From the NCBI RefSeq assembly GCF_021390175.1, contig NZ_CP090004.1, positions 3,091,001-3,155,000 on the forward strand: DNA of 64,000 bases, written 5' to 3'. A model generated the notes under the pieces. That model did no database searches. It saw nothing but the letters and a program-made list of their open reading frames with translations, and had not been told where the DNA came from. This stretch comes from Flagellimonas sp. HMM57. Lineage in GTDB: Bacteria > Bacteroidota > Bacteroidia > Flavobacteriales > Flavobacteriaceae. Position 1 is the first letter of the stretch; each line of letters starts with the position of its first letter. Of this stretch, positions 1-8,907 are shown in pieces. The position numbers were made by a program, and so were the translations under genes.

Positions 1-1
1 T

Positions 2-529
2 TATCATCAAAATGGCTGTGTGACATTCGTAGAATTTGAAGTTGAGGAATACGAACCATTGACTCTTGAAGCTGTCAAATCAGCGGAGAATGAAGTAACG
101 GCAATCGCTACTGGTGGATTTGGAGGATATGAGTACTTCTTCCAAGGAGAATCCACTGGAGAAGTCAATGTGTTCACTGTACTCCAAGATGCAAACATTA
201 ATATCATGGTAAGAGATCAAAATGGATGCGTCGCCAATTTGGTCATGCCATTCGATTTTGACAGTATGCCAGAGATTCCTAATTTCTTTACGCCAGATGG
301 CGATAACCTCAACGATTTTTGGAGGCTTGGCAATAGTGAGCTCTTTCCAAATTTAGAAGTAAAGATTTATGATCGTTATGGTAGAGTTGTGGCTATATTA
401 AATCAGGTAAAAGGTTGGGACGGAACTTATGAAGGAAATGAGTTGCCTACAGGGGATTACTGGTACGTTGTAAATGCAAATGATGAGGATAAACAACAAT
501 TTGTGGGTCACTTTACATTGTACAGATAG
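2..529 (+). CDS. C-terminal part of a T9SS type B (gliding motility-associated) secreted protein, 5' truncated
   Basis: The reading frame is open from the window edge, so this is only the last 175 residues of a longer protein. The end matches the CHU_C / gliding motility-associated C-terminal domain: a FFTPDGDNLND segment, then VKIYDRYGRVV, GWDGTYEG and LPTGDYWYVV. In Bacteroidota this domain is the signal for export and surface attachment by the type IX secretion system. The upstream part looks like a repeat or Ig-like region (DQNGCVAN), common in large flavobacterial adhesins and SprB-like proteins. The biological role of the whole protein cannot be judged because most of it lies outside. 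A second protein with the same C-terminal signal is encoded at 30032-35104. Confidence 0.85.
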   Translation, partial: YHQNGCVTFVEFEVEEYEPLTLEAVKSAENEVTAIATGGFGGYEYFFQGESTGEVNVFTVLQDANINIMVRDQNGCVANLVMPFDFDSMPEIPNFFTPDGDNLNDFWRLGNSELFPNLEVKIYDRYGRVVAILNQVKGWDGTYEGNELPTGDYWYVVNANDEDKQQFVGHFTLYR

Positions 530-705
530 TATTTCTTGAATAATTGTGTTTTAATTAAATCTCTTAGGATTGTATGGATAGGTTTGTTTTATGAAACATT
601 ATCTTACAAAAGAGCTAGTGGATTACTATATTTTTAAATTGAAAATCACTAATTTACCCCCTCGATAGTAAAACAATCAAACTGAACCATAACATATCCT
701 TTTAA

Positions 706-1002
706 ATGAATGACAATAAGTCTACCCCAACATTTTCATTTTTGACCAATGAATATAGTGAACTTGATTCCTCGGTTTTTCTTCTAAACTTATACCTAAA
801 TGGGTATAATGCAAGTAATAAACCTTATAAGATTGACTACAATACTTTGTTGGTAAGCTATCATTTATGGGAAGGCAGCGATTTAGATGAGTTTTGTCAT
901 GATCAAGCTTTAGGCTATTTTCTTTTTAATCCACTTAACGATTCAGCTGAAGCTCGAGAGGCATTTAGCATAGAGATCAGGGAGTTTCTGTCAGGATTAT
1001 GA
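706..1002 (+). CDS. Hypothetical protein, 98 aa
   Basis: I do not recognise this gene. It is a soluble, acidic product of 98 residues with no signal peptide, membrane segment or clear motif. Leu, Tyr and Asn are frequent. It starts at an ATG about 175 bp after the T9SS protein and ends about 80 bp before the tRNA-Pro gene. It lies outside the integrative element and so probably belongs to the core chromosome. Codon use looks normal for the region, and no competing frame is convincing. It could still be a chance frame. Confidence 0.5.
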   Translation: MNDNKSTPTFSFLTNEYSELDSSVFLLNLYLNGYNASNKPYKIDYNTLLVSYHLWEGSDLDEFCHDQALGYFLFNPLNDSAEAREAFSIEIREFLSGL

Positions 1003-1065
1003 TGGACCTCTTCAAAACTGTACTTTAAATTCCTAAATCTAGTACACGAGTGTCATTAAAATTTA

Positions 1066-1073
1066 TATTTTTG
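1066..1073 (+). promoter_or_regulatory. Candidate -7 promoter element for tRNA-Pro
   Basis: The octamer TATTTTTG fits the Bacteroidota -7 consensus TAnnTTTG and ends 11 bp before the 5' end of the tRNA. No convincing -33 TTTG is seen. The identification rests on this match and its position only. Confidence 0.5.
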
Positions 1074-1084
1074 CAATCCAATTT

Positions 1085-1158
1085 CGGGATGTAGCGCAGC
1101 CCGGTAGCGCACACGCCTGGGGGGCGTGGGGTCGCAGGTTCAAATCCTGTCATCCCGA
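1085..1158 (+). tRNA. tRNA-Pro (anticodon GGG)
   Basis: A complete 74-nt cloverleaf can be folded by eye. The acceptor stem is CGGGATG (1085-1091) with CATCCCG (1151-1157) plus discriminator A. The D stem is GCGC/GCGC (1094-1097, 1107-1110). The anticodon stem is CACGC/GCGTG around loop CTGGGGG, with GGG at 1119-1121. The T stem is GCAGG/CCTGT around TTCAAAT. CCA is not encoded. The 3' end is the attachment site of the integrative element that starts here; integration restored the tRNA end. Confidence 0.97.
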
Positions 1159-1159
1159 C
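1145..1159 (+). repeat. attL: tRNA-end direct repeat
   Basis: The 15 bases TCCTGTCATCCCGAC at the tRNA-Pro 3' end recur exactly at 26060-26074. One copy lies in an intact tRNA next to a tyrosine integrase gene and the other stands alone about 24.9 kb away. This is the layout of attL and attR of an integrated element. Confidence 0.85.
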
Positions 1160-1181
1160 GAACCTAGAAATAGGTTGAAAC

Positions 1182-1217
1182 AAAACACTGTTAATCGTAT
1201 GATTATCAGTGTTTTTT
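1182..1217 (+). terminator. Hairpin terminator downstream of tRNA-Pro
   Basis: AAAACACTG (1182-1190) pairs with CAGTGTTTT (1207-1215) around a 16-nt loop and runs into a T tract. It lies inside the element, so it came with the element and replaces the original tRNA terminator. Confidence 0.65.
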
Positions 1218-1260
1218 GTTTTTGTTCATTTTTTTTGATGCCAAATAAAACCATATAAAA

Positions 1261-1282
1261 GGTGTGCAATTAGGTGTGCAAT
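1261..1282 (+). repeat. Tandem GGTGTGCAAT repeats, candidate integrase arm sites (left)
   Basis: GGTGTGCAAT occurs at 1261-1270 and again at 1273-1282. A related pair is found near the other end of the element (25983-26002). Direct repeats near both att ends are typical arm-type binding sites of lambda-like and IntDOT-like integrases. The role is inferred. Confidence 0.4.
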
Positions 1283-1373
1283 GTTTCACTAAAATTGTGC
1301 TAACTTTATGGAGCTTTGAGGCATGATTTGACTTTCGTCTTTACAAATTATTGTTGAACCAAAGTCATTGAAA

Positions 1374-2624
1374 ATGAAATCAAAAAGCACCTTCGCCATT
1401 ATTTTCTTCACCAGAAAATCAAGAAGCAATCCCAATGGGCTTTCCATCTATGTGCGAATTACCGTAGCGGGCAAACGAGCAGAAATCAGTCTAAAAAGGT
1501 GTGTAAATTCCGAGCAATGGGATTCCACTAGAAACAGGGGTAGGGGAAATTCAGAAAAAATAAGAGCCTTGAACGCCTATTTAGACCAAGTGTATGGCAA
1601 ACTACTCCAATGCCATAAACAGCTCACAGAGGAGGACAAAATAATATCCTCGGAGGCTATTAAATCCCGATACTTGGGAGAGGATTCGAACTGTAAAACT
1701 TTAAAAGAGTTAATAGCCTATCACAATGGTAGTATGATTCATGTCCTTAAAGCGGGAACGATGAAAAACTATTATACAACTGAAAAGTATTTAGAACGGT
1801 TTTTACTGAAAAATAGAAAAGTGAATGATATTTATCTGAAACAATTGAACTTTAGGTTTATCACGGACTTTGAGTATTATCTAAGAAACTGTAAAAACTC
1901 CAAAAAGGAGCTTGTTCTTGGAAATAACGGAGTGATGAAACATCTGGAACGTTTAAAGAAAATGACAAACCTAGCGGTTAAACTCGAATGGATGACCAAA
2001 AACCCATTTAACCAATTTCAACTAAAGTTCAATAAATATGACAGGGTATTTTTAAATGAAAGGGAACTAAACCTATTGGAGGGCACTGATTTTAAAAGTG
2101 AACGGTTACAGCGGGTAAAAGATTGTTTTATTTTTTCCTGCTACACAGGGCTGTCATATGTAGATGTCAAAGAACTAACTGAAATGAATATTGTCAAAGG
2201 TATAGATGATAACTACTGGATATATACCAAAAGGGAAAAGACGAATGAATCTGTAAAAGTTCCCATATTGCCCAAAGTATGGACAATACTTGAAAAATAT
2301 AGAGCAGCCCAAGATATGGGTGTCACAAACAATCTGTTGCCCATTAGCTCCAACCAAAAAGTAAATACTTACTTAAAAGAAATAATGAAATCCTGCGGTA
2401 TCCATAAGAACATTTCGTTTCATGTTGCCAGACATACCTTTGCTACTACGGTAATGCTGTCCAATGGGGTACCCATAGAAACGGTATCCAAACTCTTGGG
2501 ACATACTAAATTGTCCACGACCCAGATATATGCTAGAGTAGTCGAGAGTAAAATAAGCGAGGATATCAACAACTTATTGGAACGGTTTGAGCAAAAGAGA
2601 AGTAAAACCATAAGTAATTGTTGA
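1374..2624 (+). CDS. Tyrosine integrase of the tRNA-Pro element (phage integrase, SAM-like type)
   Basis: A 416-residue site-specific recombinase that would catalyse integration and excision at the tRNA-Pro end. Residues about 1-95 form the Bacteroidota arm-binding N-terminal domain, about 105-205 the SAM-like core-binding domain and 215-405 the catalytic domain. Visible catalytic residues are H350-x-x-R353 (HVARH), H377 (LGHT) and the nucleophile Y386 (IYARV). The position of the first conserved Arg carries Ser261 (TGLSYVD), as in the CTnDOT integrase IntDOT, so the enzyme may still be active. I chose the ATG at 1374; a TTG two codons upstream is possible. A decayed relative lies just beyond attR at 26162-26482. 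Confidence 0.93.
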   Translation: MKSKSTFAIIFFTRKSRSNPNGLSIYVRITVAGKRAEISLKRCVNSEQWDSTRNRGRGNSEKIRALNAYLDQVYGKLLQCHKQLTEEDKIISSEAIKSRYLGEDSNCKTLKELIAYHNGSMIHVLKAGTMKNYYTTEKYLERFLLKNRKVNDIYLKQLNFRFITDFEYYLRNCKNSKKELVLGNNGVMKHLERLKKMTNLAVKLEWMTKNPFNQFQLKFNKYDRVFLNERELNLLEGTDFKSERLQRVKDCFIFSCYTGLSYVDVKELTEMNIVKGIDDNYWIYTKREKTNESVKVPILPKVWTILEKYRAAQDMGVTNNLLPISSNQKVNTYLKEIMKSCGIHKNISFHVARHTFATTVMLSNGVPIETVSKLLGHTKLSTTQIYARVVESKISEDINNLLERFEQKRSKTISNC

Positions 2625-3288
2625 GCAATGATATGGGGCATTGTTGAAATAGAACAACTCTTCCCAAGGTCGAGTTGTTTCCAGTTCAACAAGCATTTCA
2701 CCATTATCATTTTTTATAGTTTTTTCGAGAATCATATTTTTTAGTGCCAAAACGTGTCAAACGGGAACAAAAACAACATTTTTCTTTTGATAATAAAGTC
2801 ACTATATCTATAAAGCTGAATACGACATTTTTTTAAGTACGGTTATCTACTTTTTTGGCTAGACTTTCCCTATAACAGTACTCATCAAAAAGGATTACTT
2901 TTTCTTTTTTTATTGAAAAAAGGCTTGACTACCTATGTTACGTTTCCCAGTAGGAATCCGAAGTGATTTTTGACGAAATGACTTTAATATCCGAGAAGTT
3001 CAAAAGCAGATTTCTATTGTCCCACCAGTCCTCTTTTTTGTCCCTAATTCAACCTATTTCAACACTTTTTTTAGCGAGCAATTATGTTAAAATTAACATT
3101 TGCTGTAGGAAATCTTCTTAATGAGATTGGTTTTTAGCACTACTGGGGTTGTCCCTACCATTAAATTAATAACTAAACCAAAATAGCTTATGAACTAAAC
3201 CAAGCACCAATAGAGGATATGTCTATCAGGGATAGGCAACCTCGTAGCAGAATAGAGTAACATTTCAATCATTTTAAATACGAGTACA
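2625..3288. other. Gene-poor stretch holding one copy of a 170-bp repeat
   Basis: About 660 bp downstream of the integrase. No convincing gene is seen; short frames antisense to the integrase end are shadows. The main content is repeat copy A (2717-2888), followed by AT-rich sequence that leads to the lipoprotein gene at 3289. Confidence 0.6.
2717..2888 (+). repeat. Diverged direct repeat, copy A
   Basis: This stretch is colinear with 7704-7874. Shared blocks include TAGTTTTTTC, TATAAAGCT and TTTTTTTAAGTACGGTTATC followed by TACTTTTTT. The two copies flank the lipoprotein, DUF4249 and TonB-receptor genes, suggesting that this module was inserted with, or duplicated, the flanking sequence. 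Confidence 0.65.
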
Positions 3289-4224
3289 ATGAAAAAAAAA
3301 TACAGAATTATACAGTTATTACTTTTAATGATGGTCGTTGGCTGTCAGACCGAAAATGATACCGACCCTACAGTCGAAAACAGTGCGGCAGAGGTCGAAG
3401 AAATTGTGAAAGCCCAATATGATTTTAAAGTGGAGGCAAAGAACGGTATTCTTTCTTTCCCGAGTCAAGATGATTTTGACAAAGCTATTGAGTACGTTGC
3501 AAATTTAGGAGATGAAAACTTCGCTAAATGGGAAAATGAAATTTCCTTCAAAAGTTTAAGCAGTATATCAAGCGATAGTGATTTGGAAAACTTGGGTATC
3601 AACGATAGGCTTTTAGCCGTCTTTCTTAATCCTGATATGATGCTAACTGTTGGTGAGAATACTTTTAAAACAGATTATTTGGCAAACGAAGTAGTTATGG
3701 TAAACAATAGCGATTTTACCTCTAAAAGAAGTTTTTCAGGTAAATCTAGAAGGGTTTTTGATACTGATGACGACATATTTGGCCTTCTGGACGGTTCTGT
3801 AACGGAGGACGAGAATTTGACTTCTAAGCGTAAGTACAAAAGATGCAAAAGAAACAAAAAAACTCAACATGTTTACATTGGTCAGGATCAATATGATCTC
3901 AAAGTGGTCTATCAAGCAGGGTGGCCTGCACGTTCTTTGCAAGCAAAAATAAAGAGAAAAGATGGTGAGCCAGCCGTTCAAGAGACCAATATCGGTCTTC
4001 AAACACAACGATCAACATTTACACAAAGAAGAAAAAGAAATTCAAATTGTGACAGAAGATATAATAACACAGGAAGAGGTGGTAATGGAAGAGAATATAG
4101 TTTAAGGATTTATTATTCTTCTAGAGCTCTAGAAGCCTTTGATTACAACGTTAATTTTTATGGAAGTAATATCAGTGGACAGATGTCCAAATTTTTAAGA
4201 ATTACATGTGGTCGGTGTCGTTGA
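3289..4224 (+). CDS. Hypothetical lipoprotein, 311 aa
   Basis: I do not recognise the family. The N-terminus is a lipoprotein signal: charged MKKKYR, a hydrophobic stretch, then VVGC with the lipidation Cys at about residue 19 followed by polar residues. The middle (about 60-140) is an acidic alpha-helical segment; the second half is strongly basic (KRKYKRCKRNKK, RRKRNSNCDRR) with scattered Cys, ending in ITCGRCR. It precedes a DUF4249/TonB-receptor pair by 130 bp and may belong to the same cargo module. Similar flavobacterial lipoproteins often accompany metallopeptidase or receptor genes, but no catalytic motif is visible here. Confidence 0.75.
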   Translation: MKKKYRIIQLLLLMMVVGCQTENDTDPTVENSAAEVEEIVKAQYDFKVEAKNGILSFPSQDDFDKAIEYVANLGDENFAKWENEISFKSLSSISSDSDLENLGINDRLLAVFLNPDMMLTVGENTFKTDYLANEVVMVNNSDFTSKRSFSGKSRRVFDTDDDIFGLLDGSVTEDENLTSKRKYKRCKRNKKTQHVYIGQDQYDLKVVYQAGWPARSLQAKIKRKDGEPAVQETNIGLQTQRSTFTQRRKRNSNCDRRYNNTGRGGNGREYSLRIYYSSRALEAFDYNVNFYGSNISGQMSKFLRITCGRCR

Positions 4225-4356
4225 TTTTTCAAAGTCAGAGAGTGAAACGAACGGAAAAGATAAACCTTTTCCGTTTCTTCTTCTTGATTACTAAGTAATT
4301 ATAAAACGGATAAATAAGCATATAATTGATTAAGCATATTCATTACTATAAAATAG

Positions 4357-5310
4357 ATGATCTGTCAAATTAACAATCTATGGGAAAAAGCTCTTTTATT
4401 GGTGGTATTCTCTCTATTAATCGGTTGTACAAAAGAAATTTCTGTCGATATACCCCAATCGAGGAAAGTCACCGTAGTAAATTCGGTGTTTTTGCCAGAT
4501 TCTGTTTTTATCGTTTCCCTCACTAAAACCCAAGGTATTTTTGACAATAGGCAAGTTGAGCCGATTTCCAACGCCGAAGTCCAATTATATCAAAACGGTA
4601 CTATTGCCGATACCTTGATTTTTGAAAACGGATCATTTGTATCTGATATAAGGGCAACAATGGCAAAAGATTACCGACTGCGAGTAGCCATTTCTGGTTT
4701 GGAGGATATAGAGGCAATGGACAAAATACCGCTGTTACCTGAAATGCTAAATACTGGTTTTATTGATTCATTATATACAGGTTCCGAAGGAGATGTTTGG
4801 TCACAGGCCACGATTACCATATCGGATAGGCCCAATGAAGTCAATTATTACGAATTGATTATAAAACAGAATTACCGTGATTCAACGACGATTGATGTTG
4901 CGAACAGTATATTCGGTACAGCCTCCGTACCGGTCATCTATGATTTTGAAATAAATGATTTAGTTCTTGTAAACGAAGGGCAGCTCGGTTTCTTTTCCTT
5001 TACGAATCCGGTTTTCAGCGATAAATTATTTGATGGGCAGACCTATACGATGAAAGTCAATTATAGGCCAAAGATTTTGTTCTCCGAATCGGACGGTGAT
5101 TTCAATAATTACGATTTGGTAGTTGTTTTAAGAGGTATCTCCGAAAATTATTATAACCATAGAAAATCATTGACCGCTCACTTAGAGAACCAAGAAAGTG
5201 ACATTTGGGACGGCACTGGCGAGCCAATACAAATGTTTACAAACATTAAAAACGGTTATGGAATTTTTGCAGGTTACAGTCAGGTGACAGATACAATATT
5301 TAATGAATAA
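4357..5310 (+). CDS. DUF4249-family outer membrane lipoprotein
   Basis: A 317-residue lipoprotein: hydrophobic leader ending LLIGC, Cys24 being the lipidation site. The start of the mature part (TKEISVDIP, then VTVVNSVFLPDSVFIVSLTKTQ) matches the DUF4249 pattern, a beta-rich surface lipoprotein almost always encoded directly before a TonB-dependent receptor. Here the receptor follows after 6 bp, so the two are almost certainly co-transcribed and form one outer-membrane uptake complex. The ligand is unknown. The position inside an integrative element means the transporter is mobile cargo. Confidence 0.85.
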   Translation: MICQINNLWEKALLLVVFSLLIGCTKEISVDIPQSRKVTVVNSVFLPDSVFIVSLTKTQGIFDNRQVEPISNAEVQLYQNGTIADTLIFENGSFVSDIRATMAKDYRLRVAISGLEDIEAMDKIPLLPEMLNTGFIDSLYTGSEGDVWSQATITISDRPNEVNYYELIIKQNYRDSTTIDVANSIFGTASVPVIYDFEINDLVLVNEGQLGFFSFTNPVFSDKLFDGQTYTMKVNYRPKILFSESDGDFNNYDLVVVLRGISENYYNHRKSLTAHLENQESDIWDGTGEPIQMFTNIKNGYGIFAGYSQVTDTIFNE

Positions 5311-5316
5311 TAATTA

Positions 5317-7671
5317 ATGAGCAAAATTGTTTTCTTAGCATTCTCCATATTTTCATTTTATAATACTCAAAGCCAAAGTGTTACATTAAGCGGGTATATC
5401 TTTGATACTGAAACGGGCGAACGTCTTATTGGCGCCAATATCTATGATGTTACTTCCAAGAAGGGAGCCATAAGTAATAACTACGGTTTCTATAGCCTAA
5501 GTATTCCGCAATCACAATCGACAACTTTAAGAATTTCTTATCTGGGTTATGCAGCTATAAATGAAATCGTTTACCCCACCGAAAATCAGAATATCAATTT
5601 CCCGTTATTATCGGAAAATTATTTGTTGGACGAAGTGGAGTTGACAGGGAGCAAGGAAATCCCGATAGAAAAAAGAAATGAAATAGGAGTGCTAAGCATT
5701 CCCATTGAACAGATCGAGGTCTTGCCCGCATTGGGCGGTGAAGTAGATGTGCTCAAAGCGTTGCAGCTAATGCCCGGTGTACAATCGGGCAACGAAGGTT
5801 CAAGCGGCCTTTATGTGCGAGGAGGAAGTCCCGACCAGAATCTGGTATTACTGGATGATGTACCCCTCTATTATGTGAACCATCTTGGCGGGTTTGTGTC
5901 CACGTTCAATATTGACGCCATCAATAACGTTTCATTGACCAAGGGAGGATTTCCCGCACGTTACGGCGGTCGGTTGTCTTCTATCTTGGATATACGTATG
6001 AAGGACGGCAATATGAAGAAATTTGAGGGTAACGGAATGTTGGGCATGGTTGCGGCGAAAGTAGCAGTGGAAGGCCCCATAAAAGAGGACACGACTTCTT
6101 TCATGATATCTGCCCGCCGTATGTTGTACGACCTTTTGACAAGACCTATCAGCCGTTCGGCCTTTAACGGGGTTTCATTGGGTTATACGTTTTATGATCT
6201 TAATATCAAATTGAACCACAAATTTTCTGAAAAAGATCGTCTGTTTCTGAGTGCCTATTTCGGGGACGACCGTAGTATTATCAAAAAGAAGGGTGAGAAC
6301 GGATTTAAAAATACCTTGCAATGGGGCAATAATCTGGTAGCATTAAGGTGGAACCATCTTTTTGGTCAAAAACTTTTTGGCAATATGACCTTATACCATA
6401 CCCGCTATCGTTTTTTGACCGAGGTAGAGGGTAATTTTACCAACAATGGAGAATCGTTCAGTTCGTCACGTGAATTTTTGTCGGGCATTTATGATCTTGG
6501 CGGGAAGCTGGATTTCGATTATTTCCTGAACCCCAATGTCAAATTTAAATTTGGGGCCAACTGTATATACCATAATTTCAGACCTGGAGCGACTACTAAC
6601 AGACAGAACCAAAACGGACAAAGTACACTGGACAGCACCATTGGCAATGAAGATATTTTCGCTTGGGAAAACTCGGCTTATGTTGAAAGTGAATTGCGAC
6701 TTGGAGAAAAAGTCAGCACCAACCTTGGGTTCCGAGGTGCTGTGTACCATGTCAGCGGTGAAGATTATATATCATATGAGCCAAGGGTATTGGCATCTTA
6801 TCTTGTATCGGACGATATGGCCATAAAAGGGGCCTATTCAAGAATGCAACAAAACGTACATTTATTGACCAATTCGGGCGTGGGGTTACCGACCGATCTA
6901 TGGGTGCCCGCTACCGATAACATTGCCCCACAATTATCCGACCAGTGGTCATTGGGCATTACCAGGTCTTTGAAGGATGGCCTTTACGAAGCTAGCGTTG
7001 AAGGCTACTATAAGAACATGGAGAACCTTATTGAATATAAGGAAGGGGCCAGTTTTTTGGGAACCACCAACAACTGGGAAGAATTGGTGGAAAGTGGTGG
7101 CCAAGGAACATCCTATGGAATCGAACTTTTACTTCAAAAGAAGCAGGGCAGAACAACAGGATGGATTGGCTATACATGGTCGAAAACAAACCGTCAATTC
7201 GACAATATCAACAATGGCAGGGAGTTTCCCTACAGATACGACAGAAGGCATGACGCCAGTGTGGTGATCGCCCACCAATGGAAGAAGAATATCGATATCT
7301 CTGCCAGTTGGGTATATGGTACGGGAGCGGCATTTACATTGCCAATCGGCAAATACGATATTATCGACGACTCAAACCAAGAGGGGGGTACATCGGAAGT
7401 TTTCATCTACGGGGAGCGTAATGCAAATAGGATGCGCGCCTACCATCGTCTCGATGTGGGTATCAATTTTCGCAAAAAGAAAAAATGGGGCGAGCGTACA
7501 TTGAATATCAGCATTTATAATCTATATGCCCGTCAAAACCCCTATTATTATTTTGTTGATGCCGAGGAGCAATATGACCAAACTGGAAACGAATTAAGTG
7601 AGCGAACCTTTTTGAGCCAACAGAGCCTATTTCCTATTTTACCTTCTATCAGTTATGGTTTTAGATTTTAA
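5317..7671 (+). CDS. TonB-dependent outer membrane receptor with carboxypeptidase-regulatory-like N-terminal domain
   Basis: A 784-residue outer-membrane transporter. It has a signal peptide (about 1-19), a carboxypeptidase-D regulatory-like beta domain (about 22-105; SGYIFDTETGERLIGANIY), a plug domain (about 120-225; DVLKALQLMPGVQSGNEGSSG, then LYVRGGSPDQNLVLLDDVPLY) and a 22-strand-type barrel ending in an aromatic residue (YGFRF). The plug motifs GLYVRGG and PARYGGRLSS are diagnostic. It pairs with the upstream DUF4249 lipoprotein, a non-SusD type of partner, so it is not part of a classical glycan locus. The cargo taken up could be a metal chelate, peptide or other small molecule; the sequence does not decide. 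GC content appears higher than in the AT-rich genes that follow. Confidence 0.93.
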   Translation: MSKIVFLAFSIFSFYNTQSQSVTLSGYIFDTETGERLIGANIYDVTSKKGAISNNYGFYSLSIPQSQSTTLRISYLGYAAINEIVYPTENQNINFPLLSENYLLDEVELTGSKEIPIEKRNEIGVLSIPIEQIEVLPALGGEVDVLKALQLMPGVQSGNEGSSGLYVRGGSPDQNLVLLDDVPLYYVNHLGGFVSTFNIDAINNVSLTKGGFPARYGGRLSSILDIRMKDGNMKKFEGNGMLGMVAAKVAVEGPIKEDTTSFMISARRMLYDLLTRPISRSAFNGVSLGYTFYDLNIKLNHKFSEKDRLFLSAYFGDDRSIIKKKGENGFKNTLQWGNNLVALRWNHLFGQKLFGNMTLYHTRYRFLTEVEGNFTNNGESFSSSREFLSGIYDLGGKLDFDYFLNPNVKFKFGANCIYHNFRPGATTNRQNQNGQSTLDSTIGNEDIFAWENSAYVESELRLGEKVSTNLGFRGAVYHVSGEDYISYEPRVLASYLVSDDMAIKGAYSRMQQNVHLLTNSGVGLPTDLWVPATDNIAPQLSDQWSLGITRSLKDGLYEASVEGYYKNMENLIEYKEGASFLGTTNNWEELVESGGQGTSYGIELLLQKKQGRTTGWIGYTWSKTNRQFDNINNGREFPYRYDRRHDASVVIAHQWKKNIDISASWVYGTGAAFTLPIGKYDIIDDSNQEGGTSEVFIYGERNANRMRAYHRLDVGINFRKKKKWGERTLNISIYNLYARQNPYYYFVDAEEQYDQTGNELSERTFLSQQSLFPILPSISYGFRF

Positions 7672-7703
7672 ATCTTCACCTCAAAATCTGGTGTTTTGAT
7701 TTT

Positions 7704-7874
7704 TAGTTTTTTCAAGAATAATTTTTTTTGGTATCAAAAAAGACCATTTGAGAACAAATACCGTTTTTGTTTCAATCATTTATGGACTACATTTATAAAG
7801 CTAACTACAGCGTTTTTTTAAGTACGGTTATCTACTTTTTTTGATTTGACTTTCCTGATGACCGTATACATCAA
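7704..7874 (+). repeat. Diverged direct repeat, copy B
   Basis: Partner of 2717-2888, with the same order of conserved blocks. It lies between the TonB receptor and the mobilization gene. The ancestral order may have been integrase, this repeat, mobilization genes, with the receptor module inserted later. Confidence 0.65.
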
Positions 7875-7915
7875 TATATAGAATAGGGTAGCATGTAAAT
7901 TCCTTAAAAAGGCAT

Positions 7916-7999
7916 CTGACTTTTTAGTCAGGTGGCTCGGAATTTTGACCAACGAGAAAAATGGAGAAGCAAGAGGGTAACGTGCTGGCGCAGCGTTAC
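7916..7999 (+). other. Two hairpins upstream of the mobilization gene, candidate oriT region or terminator
   Basis: CTGACT/AGTCAG (7916-7921, 7926-7931) forms a perfect 6-bp stem with a T4 loop. GTAACG/CGTTAC (7977-7982, 7994-7999) forms a second stem with an inner TGC/GCA pairing. Structured DNA upstream of mobilization genes is a usual place for an origin of transfer. The second hairpin is followed by GTTTTTC, so it could instead terminate transcription. Confidence 0.3.
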
Positions 8000-8149
8000 G
8001 TTTTTCATTTACTCCGTAAAGCCCCTGTTTATGGGTGGTTTGGGTTTCTATAAGTTTTGAGACGATAAAACAAATTGTCACAAAACCTTTTAGGAGCTCC
8101 ATAAACAATAAAAAATATTGTCACAATGTAATGTATAATAGAACTTAAA

Positions 8150-8713
8150 ATGGATGATTTTAAAACGGTACGAATAAAAAAGAAAACATTAATAAGATTT
8201 AAGAGCTTTTCAAAAAAAGTGTCCAATAGCTATTCTAAAACTTTGGATATGGTGATGCACTTTTTTGAGTGGCACGGTTTTTTGCCCTCAGACAGTTTCG
8301 GGAAGAGTATGGTAGAGGAAATCATAAAGAACCGAAAACGCACCAACGCCATCATAGCCATTATCAAGGATATTGAAAAGAATCAAACCCTGCCTACAGT
8401 TGCCATGTTGCAATCCCTATTTGAGGAGAATTCCAAAGCACAAGAAAATAACAGTGATTTTGAGGACGGTTTTGATTTTATAGAAAAGAAAATTGAAAAT
8501 GGGCATGAGGAGGAACAGTGGATGGAAGAGACCACAGTTCCCAAAATCCTATACGATAGACTGGAGGACAAAATGGAAATACTCAAAAAGGATTTTGACT
8601 ATGTGCTCGAACATGTGAAAATCGTTAAGAACAGTTTCAGAAAGGACTACCTAAAGCTGGAGCTTCCCATTAAAGCAATAGAAAAATATAGGAGAACCAT
8701 AAAAAATAGTTGA
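8150..8713 (+). CDS. BfmA/BtgA-like mobilization protein
   Basis: A 187-residue protein whose start (TVRIKKKTLIRFKSFSKKVS, then SYSKTLDMVMHFFEWHG) resembles the ribbon-helix-helix-like N-terminus of the BfmA/BtgA mobilization accessory proteins of Bacteroidota. These bind near oriT and help the relaxase. The rest is charged and helical, compatible with coiled coil. It is followed after 3 bp by what looks like the start of a relaxase gene (8717) that is broken, so the element was probably once mobilizable and now depends on other functions or is stranded. Family assignment is from pattern memory. Confidence 0.65.
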   Translation: MDDFKTVRIKKKTLIRFKSFSKKVSNSYSKTLDMVMHFFEWHGFLPSDSFGKSMVEEIIKNRKRTNAIIAIIKDIEKNQTLPTVAMLQSLFEENSKAQENNSDFEDGFDFIEKKIENGHEEEQWMEETTVPKILYDRLEDKMEILKKDFDYVLEHVKIVKNSFRKDYLKLELPIKAIEKYRRTIKNS

Positions 8714-8716
8714 GTT

Positions 8717-8860
8717 ATGTACATCGCCATTACCAAACAACACCAAGGAGAAATTTTAAAGGAAGCCTTGAAGATTTTGTCAAGTATCTTGAAAAGGAAA
8801 ACGAGGGATATTGAAAACGAAAATAATCATTATCAAATTTCACGCAATCAAGTATGCTAA
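8717..8860 (+). pseudogene. Broken relaxase start (MobB/BfmB-like), frameshifted
   Basis: The frame begins MYIAITKQHQGE, the typical opening of Bacteroidota relaxases that follow BfmA. After about 12 codons the continuing sense (NFKGSLEDFVKYLEKENEGY) is found one frame over, then hits a stop. A one-base loss near 8753 explains this. The remainder of a relaxase (usually over 250 residues) is missing. The in-frame product would be 47 residues and meaningless. Confidence 0.6.
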
Positions 8861-8907
8861 AATAATCTACAATATTTTATGAACCATTTAATGAAAAGAC
8901 CGTTTTT

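Noticed and set aside
2420..2710. 96-codon minus-strand frame
   Set aside because: Antisense to the integrase catalytic domain.
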